This document shows, one piece after another, positions 23,419 to 31,884 of a stretch of DNA of 41,855 bases. The first letter of the stretch is position 1; every line of letters starts with the position of its first letter. The translations under genes and the position numbers were made by a program. The notes beneath the pieces were generated by a model that was not told where the DNA came from, made no database searches, and saw only the letters and a list, made by a program, of their open reading frames with translations. The stretch is from Streptomyces sp. MA5143a (GTDB lineage: Bacteria; Actinomycetota; Actinomycetes; Streptomycetales; Streptomycetaceae): contig NZ_OLMK01000133.1 of the NCBI RefSeq assembly GCF_900290235.1, positions 1 through 41,855 of the forward strand, in the 5' to 3' direction.

Positions 23419-25683
23419 ATGTCCGAGTTGTTCGACGCGGTCGACGCGCTGGTCGCATCCCGGTCCCCGCTGCCGCTGCCGGCCGAGCGCAGGCGGCTGC
23501 GCCAAGCGCACGCGCTCACCCTGGACGAGGTGGCCGCTGCGCTGGGCGTGCGGCGGGCGACCGTGGGGGGCTGGGAGTCGGGCAGGTCCGAGCCACGGCC
23601 CCCGGAGCGGGAGGCGTACGCGCGGCTGCTGAAGCAGCTCGCCACCCTCTACCCCGCCGCCGAGAGCTCCGGCGCTCCGCAGGAGGACACGGATACCCCG
23701 GCGACGCGGACCGTCACTCCCGTGGCGCCCACGACGCGGCCCCAGCCCGCAAGCGGGGCTCCGGAAGCTGCTGTCCCGCCTGGCGCCGAGGAGCCCACCG
23801 CCGCACCTTCGGCCACTGCCCCGGCGACGGGCGGCCCGGCCGCCGGGCCGCCGCCGCGTGCGCCGCGTGCCGAACGGGCCGCCTCGGGTCCGCGCCGCCC
23901 TGCTGCGAAGAAGCTCGCCCCGGCGAACACTCCCGCGCCCGGCGGGCCGTACGCGCACGGCCCGCTGCTCGTCCTCGACGCCGACTCCGAGCGGAATGTG
24001 ACCGGCTACGGCGTCGGCGGTCTGATCCTGGACGTGCCCGCCAAGTCGCTGCCCGCGCTGGTGGAGTGGACACTCACCGAGGCGCAGCTGGGGTCGGAGA
24101 AGCTGCATGGCTCGGGCAAGGACGCCGACCCGTTGCTGGTGCTCACCGAGGCAGCGTGCGAACGCTATGGCCTGCCCGCCGCCCTGTCGGAGTCCGAGCG
24201 GCTCGCCGGACGGCTGGCGGAGGGGCACAAGGTCATCAGGCAGCTCGAGCGCGCCGACTGGCGGCTGACCAAGCGGGGGCTGGGGCCGTGGGCGCGGATC
24301 TACCGCCCCGCCCAGGGCAGCCGCCGTCAGTGCGTGCAGCTGTGCATCCCCTCCTGGCGGGCCCTGGACGGCCGCGCCTGGGGCCATGCCGCGCAGCTTT
24401 CGCCGCCGGAGCTCGCCCGGGTGCTGGGGGTGTACGCGGCCCGGGTGATGACGCCGGTCGGCTCCACCGCTGTGACAGGGCTGCAGCTGATGACCGCGCT
24501 CAGCCCGCCGACCCGCGCGAGCGAGCCCGACGCCGACGGCAGGCGGCACCGTGAGCACCGGCCCGGGTCACTGGGTACGGAGCCGATGGACCCCGCGCCG
24601 TGCGAGGCGACCGACGGACACCCGGTGCTGGCCCATCTGCCCCGTTTCCACGTGCGCGGCCCCGGCGAGAGGCTGTTCGAGGAGGCCTACGACTGGGCGC
24701 GGGATCTGACCGATGCCGAGTGCATGCAGCGGCACCTGGTCGGCCTGGATGTGAACCTTGCCTTCGGTGCGGCCGCCAACGGCGCCGTCGTCGGCCTGGC
24801 CTCGCCGCCCGTGCACGTCACCCGCCCGGGCTTCGACGCGGCGGTGCCCGGTTCCTGGCTGGTCGACCTCTCCCATGTCGACCTGTCCCGGGTGAAGGTC
24901 GCCAAGCAGTGGCGCGACCTCGACGGCGCGCTGTTGCCCAGCCCGTTCACGCCGACCGGCAAGCGCCCCGAGGGCCCGGCCTGGTACGCCACGCCGACGG
25001 TCGCCTACGCCGTCGAACTCGGCTACGACGTCGTGCCTGTGGAGGCGTGGGTGCGCCGGGAGAGCGGCCGGTTCCTGGACGGCTGGTACAAGCGGCTGCG
25101 CGATGCCTACGTCGCCACCATGGCGGACCTCGGCGTCGCGGAGAAGCTGTCCCCGGCCGAGTTCCTGAAGGCGATGGACGGCTACAAGAGCCGTGATCCG
25201 GAGCTGGGGATCGTGGTGGACGCGGTCAAGATGACCGTCAAGGGCGGGATCGGCAAGCTGCAGGAGAAGGCGCGCGGCGGCGGCTGGAAGCCGGGGCAGG
25301 CCTGGCCCGCCCTCGCCCGGCCGACGTGGCGCCCGGACATCCGCGCCACCGTCATCTCCCGGGCCCGGATCAACATGCACCGCAAGATGCTCAACCTCGC
25401 GGCGGCCACGGGCCGTTACCCGGTCGCGGTCCTGTCCGACTGTGCGGTGTACGCGGCCGACGGCCCCAGCCCGCTGGACGTCCTGCCCTACGGCGCCGAC
25501 GGCAAGACCGTGCCGGGCAGCTTCCGGCTGGGGGTCTCGCCCGGCATGGTCAAGCACGAGGGCACCCAGAGCGTGCTGTGGGGTGCGGACGTCCTCGAAC
25601 AGCTCGCCGGCGACGGCCATGTCGCCAACCTCGCCCGCTACATCAAGACCGGCGAGGTCACCGCCATGGACACCGGAGAATAG
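23419..25683 (+). CDS. tap: telomere-associated protein Tap
   Basis: A 754-residue protein, close to the known size of Streptomyces Tap (about 740). Tap binds the single-stranded 3' telomere overhang of linear chromosomes and plasmids and recruits Tpg for end patching. An XRE-like helix-turn-helix occupies residues about 28-75 (LRQAHALTLDEVAAALGV, ATVGGWESGRSEP). A long Ala/Pro-rich linker runs to about 170. The large conserved domain follows, with ARVMTPVGSTAVTGLQLM, HLPRFHVRGPGERLFEEAY, LVGLDVNLAFGAAANG and INMHRKMLNLAAATGRYPV. ATG at 23419 has GGAGG at seven bases. tpg follows after 14 bases in the same orientation, the standard tap-tpg order. Assignment rests on length, order and remembered sequence character. 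Confidence 0.9.
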   Translation: MSELFDAVDALVASRSPLPLPAERRRLRQAHALTLDEVAAALGVRRATVGGWESGRSEPRPPEREAYARLLKQLATLYPAAESSGAPQEDTDTPATRTVTPVAPTTRPQPASGAPEAAVPPGAEEPTAAPSATAPATGGPAAGPPPRAPRAERAASGPRRPAAKKLAPANTPAPGGPYAHGPLLVLDADSERNVTGYGVGGLILDVPAKSLPALVEWTLTEAQLGSEKLHGSGKDADPLLVLTEAACERYGLPAALSESERLAGRLAEGHKVIRQLERADWRLTKRGLGPWARIYRPAQGSRRQCVQLCIPSWRALDGRAWGHAAQLSPPELARVLGVYAARVMTPVGSTAVTGLQLMTALSPPTRASEPDADGRRHREHRPGSLGTEPMDPAPCEATDGHPVLAHLPRFHVRGPGERLFEEAYDWARDLTDAECMQRHLVGLDVNLAFGAAANGAVVGLASPPVHVTRPGFDAAVPGSWLVDLSHVDLSRVKVAKQWRDLDGALLPSPFTPTGKRPEGPAWYATPTVAYAVELGYDVVPVEAWVRRESGRFLDGWYKRLRDAYVATMADLGVAEKLSPAEFLKAMDGYKSRDPELGIVVDAVKMTVKGGIGKLQEKARGGGWKPGQAWPALARPTWRPDIRATVISRARINMHRKMLNLAAATGRYPVAVLSDCAVYAADGPSPLDVLPYGADGKTVPGSFRLGVSPGMVKHEGTQSVLWGADVLEQLAGDGHVANLARYIKTGEVTAMDTGE

Positions 25684-25697
25684 GGAGCGTTACGGCG

Positions 25698-26255
25698 ATG
25701 GTCACGGTCGGGGAGGAACTCGACAAGGCGGTGCAGGGCGCGTTCACGCGTCCCGTTCCCAAGTCGGCCGGGGCGCAGATGCGGTACCTGGTCAGGCAGC
25801 ACCAGCGCAGCACCCGGCGCGTGGCCGAGCTGCTCGGCATCAGCCAGCGCACCGTCGAACGCTATGTGAACAACCAGATCAAAAAGCCCCGGCCGGAACT
25901 CGCCGACCGGCTGGAGCGTGAGGTCCGCGTGCGCTGGCAGCCGCAGATCAGAGCCAGGGCGAAGAAGGCCGCGGCCACCACGAGCGGCATCATGATCGAT
26001 GTACAGGCGAGGTTCGGCTACACCGCCGCCGTCGGCAGCACAGACCAGGCCCGCGTGCGTCACCTCACGCTCGCCCTGCCGCCCCGTCACGCCGCCCGCC
26101 TCCTCGAAGCCCAGGAGGCCGGAGTCGACGAGGACGAGCTACGTCAGGTCGCGGCCGAGGCCCTGGGCGAGGTGTACTTCCGCGACAACGGTCGCCGCGC
26201 CTACGGCCTCGAAGTGGAACTCAACGACCTCGTCGACCTCCAGTTCGAGCTGTAA
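25698..26255 (+). CDS. tpg: telomere terminal protein Tpg
   Basis: A 185-residue basic protein matching the usual 184-185 residues of Tpg, the protein covalently attached to 5' ends of Streptomyces linear DNA. It primes fill-in of the 3' overhang. A helix-turn-helix lies at about 39-58 (TRRVAELLGISQRTVERYV), then KKPRPELADRLEREVRVRW and RFGYTAAVGSTDQARVRHLT. Thr115 in the GSTDQ motif is probably equivalent to the priming Thr114 reported for S. coelicolor Tpg (from memory). The C-terminal half includes HAARLLEAQEAG and EVYFRDNGRRAYGLEVELND. ATG at 25698 follows GGGAG just after the tap stop. It appears intact. Confidence 0.92.
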   Translation: MVTVGEELDKAVQGAFTRPVPKSAGAQMRYLVRQHQRSTRRVAELLGISQRTVERYVNNQIKKPRPELADRLEREVRVRWQPQIRARAKKAAATTSGIMIDVQARFGYTAAVGSTDQARVRHLTLALPPRHAARLLEAQEAGVDEDELRQVAAEALGEVYFRDNGRRAYGLEVELNDLVDLQFEL

Positions 26256-26327
26256 CCGGAAAGTGCCGGGGGCCGGGCAGGAGGCGGGAAAGGCCACTGA
26301 GAGGGGGACCAGTGGCAACAGAGACAT

Positions 26328-26574
26328 GACGGAACGTGCCGCTGTCCGGGAAGCCGACCTCGTCACTGATCAACCGGGCCGCAGACCGCTACGGTCTGCC
26401 TGCCGCCGGCGTGCTGCGGCAGTGGACGTGCGCAACTCCCCCACCCGGCGCCACGGCGGCGGCCTGCGGGCCGATACGGAGGTCGTCCGGTGGTGGGATG
26501 AGGCCCTGCACTGGGAGCGGGAGGAGGTCTGGCGCAGCGCTTGCACCAGATGGCGGGCGGCAACGCGGGATTGA
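26328..26574 (+). pseudogene. degenerate ORF after tpg
   Basis: Plus-strand pieces in two frames: GKPTSSLINRAADRYGLP and AAGVLRQWT, then LRADTEVVRWWDEALHWERE. They look like parts of one small protein joined by a frameshift. I do not recognise the family. It ends where the Tn3 transposase homology begins, so it is probably the last gene of the ankyrin-tap-tpg segment. Confidence 0.3.
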
Positions 26575-26880
26575 TCCGCGCGTCCTCGGCGAACGCGGCA
26601 CCGAGCGGGGTCGGGTGGCCCTCACGGCCGAACATCCGCAGCAGGTCGTAGGCACGGACCTGGTTCGTGATGAGCGACCCGGCGATGCCGGGCGTGTCCG
26701 TTCCGTGTGTGGCGATCCGCGGAGCATCGCCTCCATCGCGCCTTGAGCCAGGTCAGCGACTCCAGCTGGCCCGTCGCGCCGAGCTCGTCCACCGACAGCC
26801 AGGTGTGCCCGCCGCCCTTGGGGACGACGATCCCCGCCTTCGTATCGGTGCCGACCTCGTGAAGGCGGCGCACCTGGGGC
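26573..26880 (-). pseudogene. Tn3-family transposase, upstream part
   Basis: Minus-strand frames read HEVGTDTKAGIVVPKGGG, HTWLSVDELGATGQLE, SLTWLKARW, then after a shift TPGIAGSLITNQVRAYDLL and MFGREGHPTPLGAAFAED. This is the middle of a Streptomyces Tn3 transposase just before the segment found at 22120-22258. About 20 residues are missing between the two parts. From 26880 to 27033 nothing else is recognised. Confidence 0.65.
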
Positions 26881-27033
26881 GGTCGTCGGGCGCGAGTTGG
26901 GCGGGTGTGCTACCCGTTCCTCACATGCGGGCGTTTGGCCTTGTATCCGGAGTTCTGGGGGGTTTGGCCGGGCAGGGTGGTGGTTGCGATGAGGGCCCGG
27001 TTGTCGGGTCCTTGCCGGACGTGAAGGAGCAGG

Positions 27034-27396
27034 ATGCGAGGCTTGAAGGCTCTCGGGGCGGGCGCGTTGGCGGTGGCCCTGGTGTCGGGCGTCGGGTGGG
27101 CGGCGCAGGCGGCGGACAGTCAGGCGCCGGCCAAGCCGAAGGCGGCGGCCGCGGCGGTCGACGGGTACCAAGTGGTGAAGCTGCCGAACGCGAATGTGCC
27201 GAACTTCCAGCGGCGGACGGTGTACTGCCCGGCTGGGAAGGTCGCTGTGGGGGGCGGTGCGGAGGCGCAGGGTTCTGACGCGATCCTGGTCGGTTCCTTC
27301 CCGACCGATGACGGGCGCGGCTGGGTCGGTCTGGGCCGTCAGAACCGGTACGGCGACGTCGGGATCTCGCTGTACGCGATCTGCGCGAACATCTGA
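27034..27396 (+). CDS. small secreted protein of unknown function
   Basis: A 120-residue protein with a clear Sec signal peptide (MRGLKALGAGALAVALVSG, cleavage likely after AAQA near residue 26) and an Ala/Lys-rich linker. The mature domain contains VVKLPNANVPNFQRRTVYCP and KVAVGGGAEAQGSDA, and ends in a cysteine-containing LYAICANI. Two cysteines could form a disulfide. I recognise it as a type widespread in Streptomyces secretomes but cannot give a function. ATG at 27034 has AAGGAG four bases upstream. A strong hairpin follows ten bases after the stop, so it is a single-gene unit. Confidence 0.8.
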   Translation: MRGLKALGAGALAVALVSGVGWAAQAADSQAPAKPKAAAAAVDGYQVVKLPNANVPNFQRRTVYCPAGKVAVGGGAEAQGSDAILVGSFPTDDGRGWVGLGRQNRYGDVGISLYAICANI

Positions 27397-27405
27397 TCTT
27401 CTGTG

Positions 27406-27444
27406 GCGCCTCGCCCCGTCCTCCCCAGCCCAGGGGCGGGGCGC
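27406..27444 (+). terminator. hairpin terminator after the secreted-protein gene
   Basis: GCGCCTCGCCCC (27406-27417) pairs with GGGGCGGGGCGC (27433-27444), 11 of 12 positions, around a 15-base loop. There is no T-run, as is common for Streptomyces terminators. Confidence 0.65.
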
Positions 27445-27494
27445 TGTCGTGTGGGGTCCGCCTCTTCCAGCTCATGGGCCGGCCGAGCAATAGA

Positions 27495-27745
27495 CCGGGA
27501 CGCTTGCGGACTTCCGGCGGGCGTTTGGGCTGCGGGCGCGGGACGTTGTGGACCGCCTCAAGGTCTCCCCGAGGAACTACCGCCGATTCGGGGACGAGGG
27601 CATAGTTCCCAAATCGCGGCCCCCTGTTCGTGGACCAAGTCGCCGACGCCCTGGGCCTGCCCCGCCAGACGGCGCAGCCCCTGACGGATGTCAGACCGGC
27701 TGTGCAAGCGGCCGCCGGGGGATCTGGTGGGGTCCCGGGGGCGGG
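27495..27745 (+). pseudogene. degraded helix-turn-helix protein
   Basis: Plus-strand reading DFRRAFGLRARDVVDRLKVS, PRNYRRFGDEGIVPK, then after a frameshift LFVDQVADALGLPRQTAQPL. It resembles a small plasmid or phage DNA-binding protein. On the opposite strand near 27860-27990 there is another coding-like stretch (NFATGLWLRDSAGRAEQRR) that I cannot identify. The rest of 27445-28185 shows nothing further. Confidence 0.3.
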
Positions 27746-28185
27746 GCGCTGAGCGGGTCCAGGCCGAGCCGATCGGCCAGTCGCGGATCTCGGCGCGGCG
27801 GTCGGCGCCGGTCATGCCGCCGGGGCCGGGGTGTGGCCGGTCTACCGGTCTCCTGCTCGTGCTGGTGGCGGTCACGCATGTCCTCGTCCCACAGCGACAG
27901 CGCGCGACGCCGTTGTTCGGCCCGGCCCGCGCTGTCCCGCAGCCACAAGCCGGTGGCGAAGTTTTTCAGTGCCTGTTCCTGAACTACCCCTCGCTGTAAG
28001 GGAACGGTCGGGACCGGTTCCGGCAAGGACGGGTGGCGGGCTGGGACGGGGAAGGGCTGAGTGCCGCCCTCGCCGGCGGGGGCGGACGTGTGAGAGGCCT
28101 GCGCGGTGTCCCCCCAATGCGGGCCTTCTGAGGAGTGCCTGGTGAGTAATGGCGGAGAGCCCCATCTGTGATCCAGGATGATCGG

Positions 28186-28728
28186 ATGGTCAGGCTTGAG
28201 ACTCCCCGTTTGATCCTGCGCCGCTGGCACGAGGATGACGTTGCGCCCATGGCTGCCGTCAATGCCGACCCCGAGGTCATGCGGTGGATCCGTGACGGCA
28301 GCGTCCGTGACGAACGGCAGACTCGCGGCGGGATCCAGGCATGGGAGAGCGAGTGGGAATCAGAGGGCTTCGGTCTGTTCGCCGTGGAGATCCGGTCCAC
28401 TGGCGAGCTGGCCGGGTTCACCGGCCTTTCGGTGCCCAACTTCTTGCCGGAGGTACTGCCGGCGGTTGAGGTCGGCTGGCGGCTGGGACGTTCCCACTGG
28501 GGGCAGGGCTTGGCCACCGAGGCAGCTGCGGCCGCTGTAAGGTTCGCGTTCGAAGAGCGAGGGCTGGAGCGGATCGTCAGCATCGCTCAAGTGGGCAACG
28601 ACGCCTCCGAACGGATCATGGGCAAACTGGGGATGCATCTGATCCGTGAGACCGTCAATCCCACCTGCGGCCGACGAGTACGAGTGTTCGAGTTGTCGTC
28701 GGACCAGTACGCCACGACCACTCGCTGA
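28186..28728 (+). CDS. GNAT N-acetyltransferase, RimJ/RimL type
   Basis: A 180-residue GNAT protein beginning with the family opening VRLETPRLILRRWHEDDVAP. The acetyl-CoA loop is GRSHWGQGLATEAAAAAV, followed by FAFEERGLERIVSIAQVGN and SERIMGKLGMHLIRE, the standard motif A/B region with the N-x-x-S helix. Relatives acetylate ribosomal-protein N-termini, antibiotics or small amines; the substrate is unknown. ATG at 28186 is preferred because AGGA lies seven bases upstream; a GTG at 28168 is possible. Single gene with decayed neighbours. Confidence 0.85.
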   Translation: MVRLETPRLILRRWHEDDVAPMAAVNADPEVMRWIRDGSVRDERQTRGGIQAWESEWESEGFGLFAVEIRSTGELAGFTGLSVPNFLPEVLPAVEVGWRLGRSHWGQGLATEAAAAAVRFAFEERGLERIVSIAQVGNDASERIMGKLGMHLIRETVNPTCGRRVRVFELSSDQYATTTR

Positions 28729-28786
28729 AGGCGGCCTCCGGCCGGCGTTCCCCGGTGCCGTCCTGGCCCGTCGGCGTGGGCGGTTG

Positions 28787-29590
28787 TCAGTCGACGGAGG
28801 CCATGAAGTTCAGCACTCTGCCGTTGACTTCCTCGGCGTGGTCGATCTACGGTCCGTGGCCGGTGCTGGAGATGATCTCGGCTCGGGCACCGGGGATTAG
28901 GCGCGGCACACGCTCGGCCTGCCGCTGCGGGTGTACGAGGAGGCTTCGCTGGCCGAGCACCAGGTAGAGCGGAGTCCTGATGGTGGACAGTTCCTCCTCG
29001 GACAGGGGAAGCGGCGCGGGGCGGCGTATGCGGTAGGCGCGACCCGCCGTTCCGACCATCGCGCGCAGTTCCGGCACGACGAGGACCGGCTGGTCGAGCC
29101 AGGCCGCCAGTCGCGGGCGGAACACCTTGGGCGCGAAGGTCGCGAAGAGGCTGGCCAAAATCCAGACGACGAAGCGCAGACCCGCCGAAGCGCAGACCCG
29201 CCTTCTCCAGGCCGCCGGGGTCGAGCACCGTGACCGAGGCGAGGCGCTCGGGCCTGAGGTGCCTGGTTCAGGGCGAGCCGGCCGCCGTAGGAGCCAGCCG
29301 ACGAGGTGGGCGCGGTCGAGTCCGAGCCCGGCGAGCGTCTCGTCCAGCCACTGCGCCGCGTGTTCGGGCCGGTGGATGGGTTCGCGCTGCACGCTGCGGC
29401 CGGGCTCGCCCGGGGTGTCGATCGCGCAGACCGGGCGCTGAGGGCGGGGGGGTGTTCGAGTACCACATGGCGGAGCAGGAGCCCGCCCTGTGCACCAGGA
29501 CCACGGGAGTGCGGGATGGGGCAGCCTGGTTCGCGGGGCCGTAGCGGTAGACGTGCGTAGTGCCGAAGGACGTCTCCACGTCCCCTTCGG
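28787..29590 (-). pseudogene. alpha/beta hydrolase, broken by frameshifts and a nonsense codon
   Basis: Successive minus-strand pieces give a full alpha/beta hydrolase: VETSFGTTHVYRYG, TPVVLVHRAGSCSAMWY, then EHAAQWLDETLAGLGLDRAH with HLVGW (nucleophile elbow, GWSYGG in another frame), and later STIRTPLYLVLGQ. At the end, the catalytic-His motif TGHGP is followed in frame by TAG at 28847-28849 where CAG would be expected. The frame then continues IDHAEEVNGRVLNFMASVD to a natural stop at 28787-28789. At least two frameshifts lie between 29190 and 29480. Recently inactivated by its look. Confidence 0.7.
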
Positions 29591-29640
29591 CGAGCGCGGG
29601 CGCCCCGTGCGCAGACTCCCACCGTTTCGCCACCTCGGCC

Positions 29641-29847
29641 TGGGGCCAGGGCTTCGCCTGTGAGGCCGCGGCTGCTGTCGTCACCTGGGCATCCCGTCAC
29701 CTGCCCGACCTACCGCTGATCGCACGCGTTCGACCGGCCAACCTCGCTTCCCAGCGCGTGGCGATACGCGCCGGGCTCAGCCGAGCACAACATCTCGACA
29801 CCGAGGGATACGACGGCTTCGACTGGATCTGCCTGGCCACCACGCGA
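29641..29847 (+). pseudogene. GNAT acetyltransferase C-terminal fragment
   Basis: WGQGFACEAAAAVVTWASRH, PLIARVRPANLASQRVAIR, AGLSR and YDGFDWICLA are the acetyl-CoA-binding half of a RimJ/RimL-like GNAT. The N-terminal half is replaced by the 5' end of the dead hydrolase. A longer open frame runs on, but without GNAT or other homology. Confidence 0.6.
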
Positions 29848-29904
29848 ACAGGCCCGCAACTCGGCGCGATCACACACCAGGACTCCGAGAGCCAAACGAA
29901 GCCC

Positions 29905-29980
29905 TCTCATCGATGGCCGCCTGGAACACCTTCGTGCAGCCTTCCCGCTCCAGCGCGACCAGTTGGCTGGCGATCGAAGA
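29905..29980 (-). pseudogene. possible serine-resolvase fragment
   Basis: The minus strand reads SQLVALEREGCTKVFQAAID, resembling the QL-AL--AGC-KIF segment in the N-terminal catalytic domain of serine recombinases. Very short, so tentative. The remaining sequence to 30168 shows only the hexamer repeat. Confidence 0.25.
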
Positions 29981-30040
29981 CCGTCGAGCGGATCGGAGAG
30001 GGTCGCCCGCTCGCCTCGGCGGCGGACGACAAGCTCGGCG

Positions 30041-30080
30041 AGGAGCAGGAGCAGGAGCTGGAGCTGGAGCTGGAGCTGCT
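30041..30080. repeat. 6-bp repeat (GAGCAG/GAGCTG)
   Basis: Two GAGCAG units followed by four GAGCTG units in a non-coding stretch downstream of the SDR gene. Confidence 0.85.
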
Positions 30081-30168
30081 GTGGGGCGGCTCGGCGGTGA
30101 GGTGCTGGTGGACAGGTCCACGGAAGGCTCCTGGTGCCGGTCGTGGTGGCGGGGCATGGGAGTGTCGG

Positions 30169-30984
30169 TCAGGCGGGCAACTGGTTCAGCTTGCGGATCT
30201 GCCGGTCGAAGGCCCGGGAGGGGACGAGGCGGCGCAGGGCGCTGACGCGTCCGGCGGTCGGTCCGGCGGGGTAGCGCAGCCTCGGCTTCGGGTCGGTCGC
30301 CGCGGCGACGATCGCCTTGGCGACGGTGGCGGGATCGTCGCCGTCCTTCATCGCCGCGCCCATCAGGCGCTCGAAGACCTGCCGCTGCTGCTCGTAGACC
30401 GGCAGAGGCGTGGCGGGTTTCGGGGAGTTGGCCTCGAACGCGGTCCTGGTCACGGCGGGCTCGACGAGCAGTACGCGGACGCCGTGCTGGCGGACCTCGT
30501 GGTCCAGGGACTCGGAGTAGCCCTCGACGGCGTGCTTGGACGCCGCGTAGGCGGCCATGTAGGGAGCGGGGACGAATCCTAGGACGGACGAGAGGTTGAT
30601 GATCCGGCCGCCGCCCTGGGCGCGCATGTGCGGCAGGACGGCCTTGGTCATGCGGATCAGACCGAACACATTGATGTCGAACAGCTGCTGGTCCTGGGCA
30701 AGGGAGCGTTCCTCCCCGGCGCCGGCGGAACCGATGCCGGCGTTGTTGACCAGGACGTCGATCCGCCCGAACTTCTCGATCACGCGGTCGACCGCGCGGG
30801 CGACCGAGGTGTCGCTGGCCACGTCGAGGTCGAGGAACGTCACGCCCTCGCGGCGGTCGCCGTTCGAGGCTCGGCGGCTCGTGCCGACGACCTCGAATCC
30901 CGCATCGACGAGCGCGGAGGCAGCCGCCTTGCCGATACCTGACGATGCTCCGGTCACGAGTGCTACCTGCCGGTTCGTGGTCAT
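30169..30984 (-). CDS. short-chain dehydrogenase/reductase
   Basis: A 271-residue classical SDR. TGASSGIGKAAA binds the nucleotide; GTSRRASNGDRR after beta-2 is Arg-rich, suggesting NADPH. NNAG, IINLSSVLG and the catalytic Y-x-x-x-K in AYAASKHAVEG are intact. Relatives act on varied carbonyls; the substrate is unknown. ATG at 30984 has AGGAGA six bases upstream. It is divergent from the TetR-family gene at 31090, with a perfect palindrome between them, so the pair forms a likely regulator-target unit. Confidence 0.87.
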   Translation of the reverse strand: MTTNRQVALVTGASSGIGKAAASALVDAGFEVVGTSRRASNGDRREGVTFLDLDVASDTSVARAVDRVIEKFGRIDVLVNNAGIGSAGAGEERSLAQDQQLFDINVFGLIRMTKAVLPHMRAQGGGRIINLSSVLGFVPAPYMAAYAASKHAVEGYSESLDHEVRQHGVRVLLVEPAVTRTAFEANSPKPATPLPVYEQQRQVFERLMGAAMKDGDDPATVAKAIVAAATDPKPRLRYPAGPTAGRVSALRRLVPSRAFDRQIRKLNQLPA

Positions 30985-31006
30985 GATGGGTCTCCTGGTT
31001 GATTGG

Positions 31007-31020
31007 ATTACGATCGTAAT
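31007..31020. promoter_or_regulatory. TetR-type operator, perfect 14-bp palindrome
   Basis: ATTACGATCGTAAT is perfectly palindromic and lies 23 bases before the SDR start and 70 before the tetR start. It is AT-rich against a GC-rich background, a typical TetR-family site. Likely bound by the 31090 gene product. Confidence 0.65.
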
Positions 31021-31089
31021 GCAATTACTCTAGGGCGGGAGACGGAGAGCGGCAAGCGGCCTCTCCGCCGGAGCTACGAGGAGGAGCGC

Positions 31090-31701
31090 GTGGCGCGCTA
31101 CGCGAAAGAGCACAAGCAGGCGACGCGGCAGCGGATCATCGAGGCCGCCGGCCGCCGGTTCAAGAAGGACGGCATCGACGGCTCCGGAGTCTCCACACTG
31201 ATGTCGGACGCGGGGCTGACCAACGGTGCCTTCTACGCCCACTTCGCCTCCAAGGAGGACCTCGTCGCGAACGCCGTCGCCGACCAGCTGGGCGCGCAGA
31301 ACGCGAGCCTCGAAGCACTCGCGCCCGGCCGCGCCGGGCTCGAACAGTTCATCCGCGCCTACCTGTCCGCCGAGCACCGTGACAACCCCGAGAACGGCTG
31401 CCCCACGGCCGCTCTCCTCGACGAGATCGGGCGATGCGCGGAGGCGACCAAGCAGGCGTTCACCGACGGCCTGCTGACCGTCATCGACGACATCGCCGCC
31501 CGCCTGGCACCCGACAGCCCGCCCTCGGCACGCGCACAGGCGCTCGGCGTCTTCGCCATGATGGTCGGGACGCTCCAGCTCGCCCGCGCCCTGGCCGATC
31601 CCAAGCTCGCCGACGACGTCCTCGACCAGGGTGTCCGCGACGCCCTCGCGCTGCTGGACGCCAGACCTGCCCGGCAGCGCCGCGTCCGACGGCCTTCGTG
31701 A
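31090..31701 (+). CDS. TetR-family transcriptional repressor
   Basis: A 203-residue regulator. The N-terminal helix-turn-helix is TRQRIIEAAGRRFKKDGIDG with SGVSTLMSDAGLTNGAFYAH and FASKEDLVANAV. The C-terminal ligand-binding part contains NPENGCPTAALLDEIGR, typical of a TetR subgroup paired with oxidoreductases. GTG at 31090 is chosen because AGGAGG lies just upstream; the open frame extends to 31003 through the operator, which would be unlikely coding. It probably represses the divergent SDR gene in the absence of an unidentified, possibly electrophilic or aromatic, inducer. Confidence 0.85.
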   Translation: MARYAKEHKQATRQRIIEAAGRRFKKDGIDGSGVSTLMSDAGLTNGAFYAHFASKEDLVANAVADQLGAQNASLEALAPGRAGLEQFIRAYLSAEHRDNPENGCPTAALLDEIGRCAEATKQAFTDGLLTVIDDIAARLAPDSPPSARAQALGVFAMMVGTLQLARALADPKLADDVLDQGVRDALALLDARPARQRRVRRPS

Positions 31702-31709
31702 GGGCGCTG

Positions 31710-31729
31710 GGCGCGCCGTTCGGCGCGCC
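31710..31729 (+). terminator. hairpin after tetR
   Basis: GGCGCGCCG-TT-CGGCGCGCC: a perfect 9-bp stem with a 2-base loop, starting nine bases after the tetR stop. No T-run. Confidence 0.5.
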
Positions 31730-31828
31730 GATCAGGTGCAGGTGACCCTGGTGTACGGCGAGGAGGGGGCGGCGGCCGTCGAGGTGCGCGATGACGGGAC
31801 CGGCTTCGACCCGGGCGCCGTGCGGTGA
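31724..31828 (+). pseudogene. histidine-kinase ATPase fragment (plus-strand piece)
   Basis: ADQVQVTLVYGEEGAAAVEV and RDDGTGFDPGAV form the G1-box region of a NarL-type sensor kinase HATPase domain. The part that should precede it (N-box helix) is on the minus strand at 31831-31884, tail-to-tail, so a kinase gene was cut and inverted. Confidence 0.55.
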
Positions 31829-31830
31829 CT

Positions 31831-31884
31831 CGCGTGCTCGCACGCGTTGGCGAGCAACCCCTGGGTGACCCGCAGCAGGGTGAC
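31831..31884 (-). pseudogene. histidine-kinase N-box fragment (inverted)
   Basis: LLRVTQGLLANACEHA matches the helix carrying the N-box in NarL-type sensor kinases. It is fused in frame to the end of the truncated solute-binding-protein gene upstream on the same strand. Confidence 0.45.

Noticed and set aside
29560..30582. 340-residue plus-strand frame
   Set aside because: Only residues 28-96 resemble a GNAT protein; the rest is antisense to an SDR gene and low-complexity sequence.
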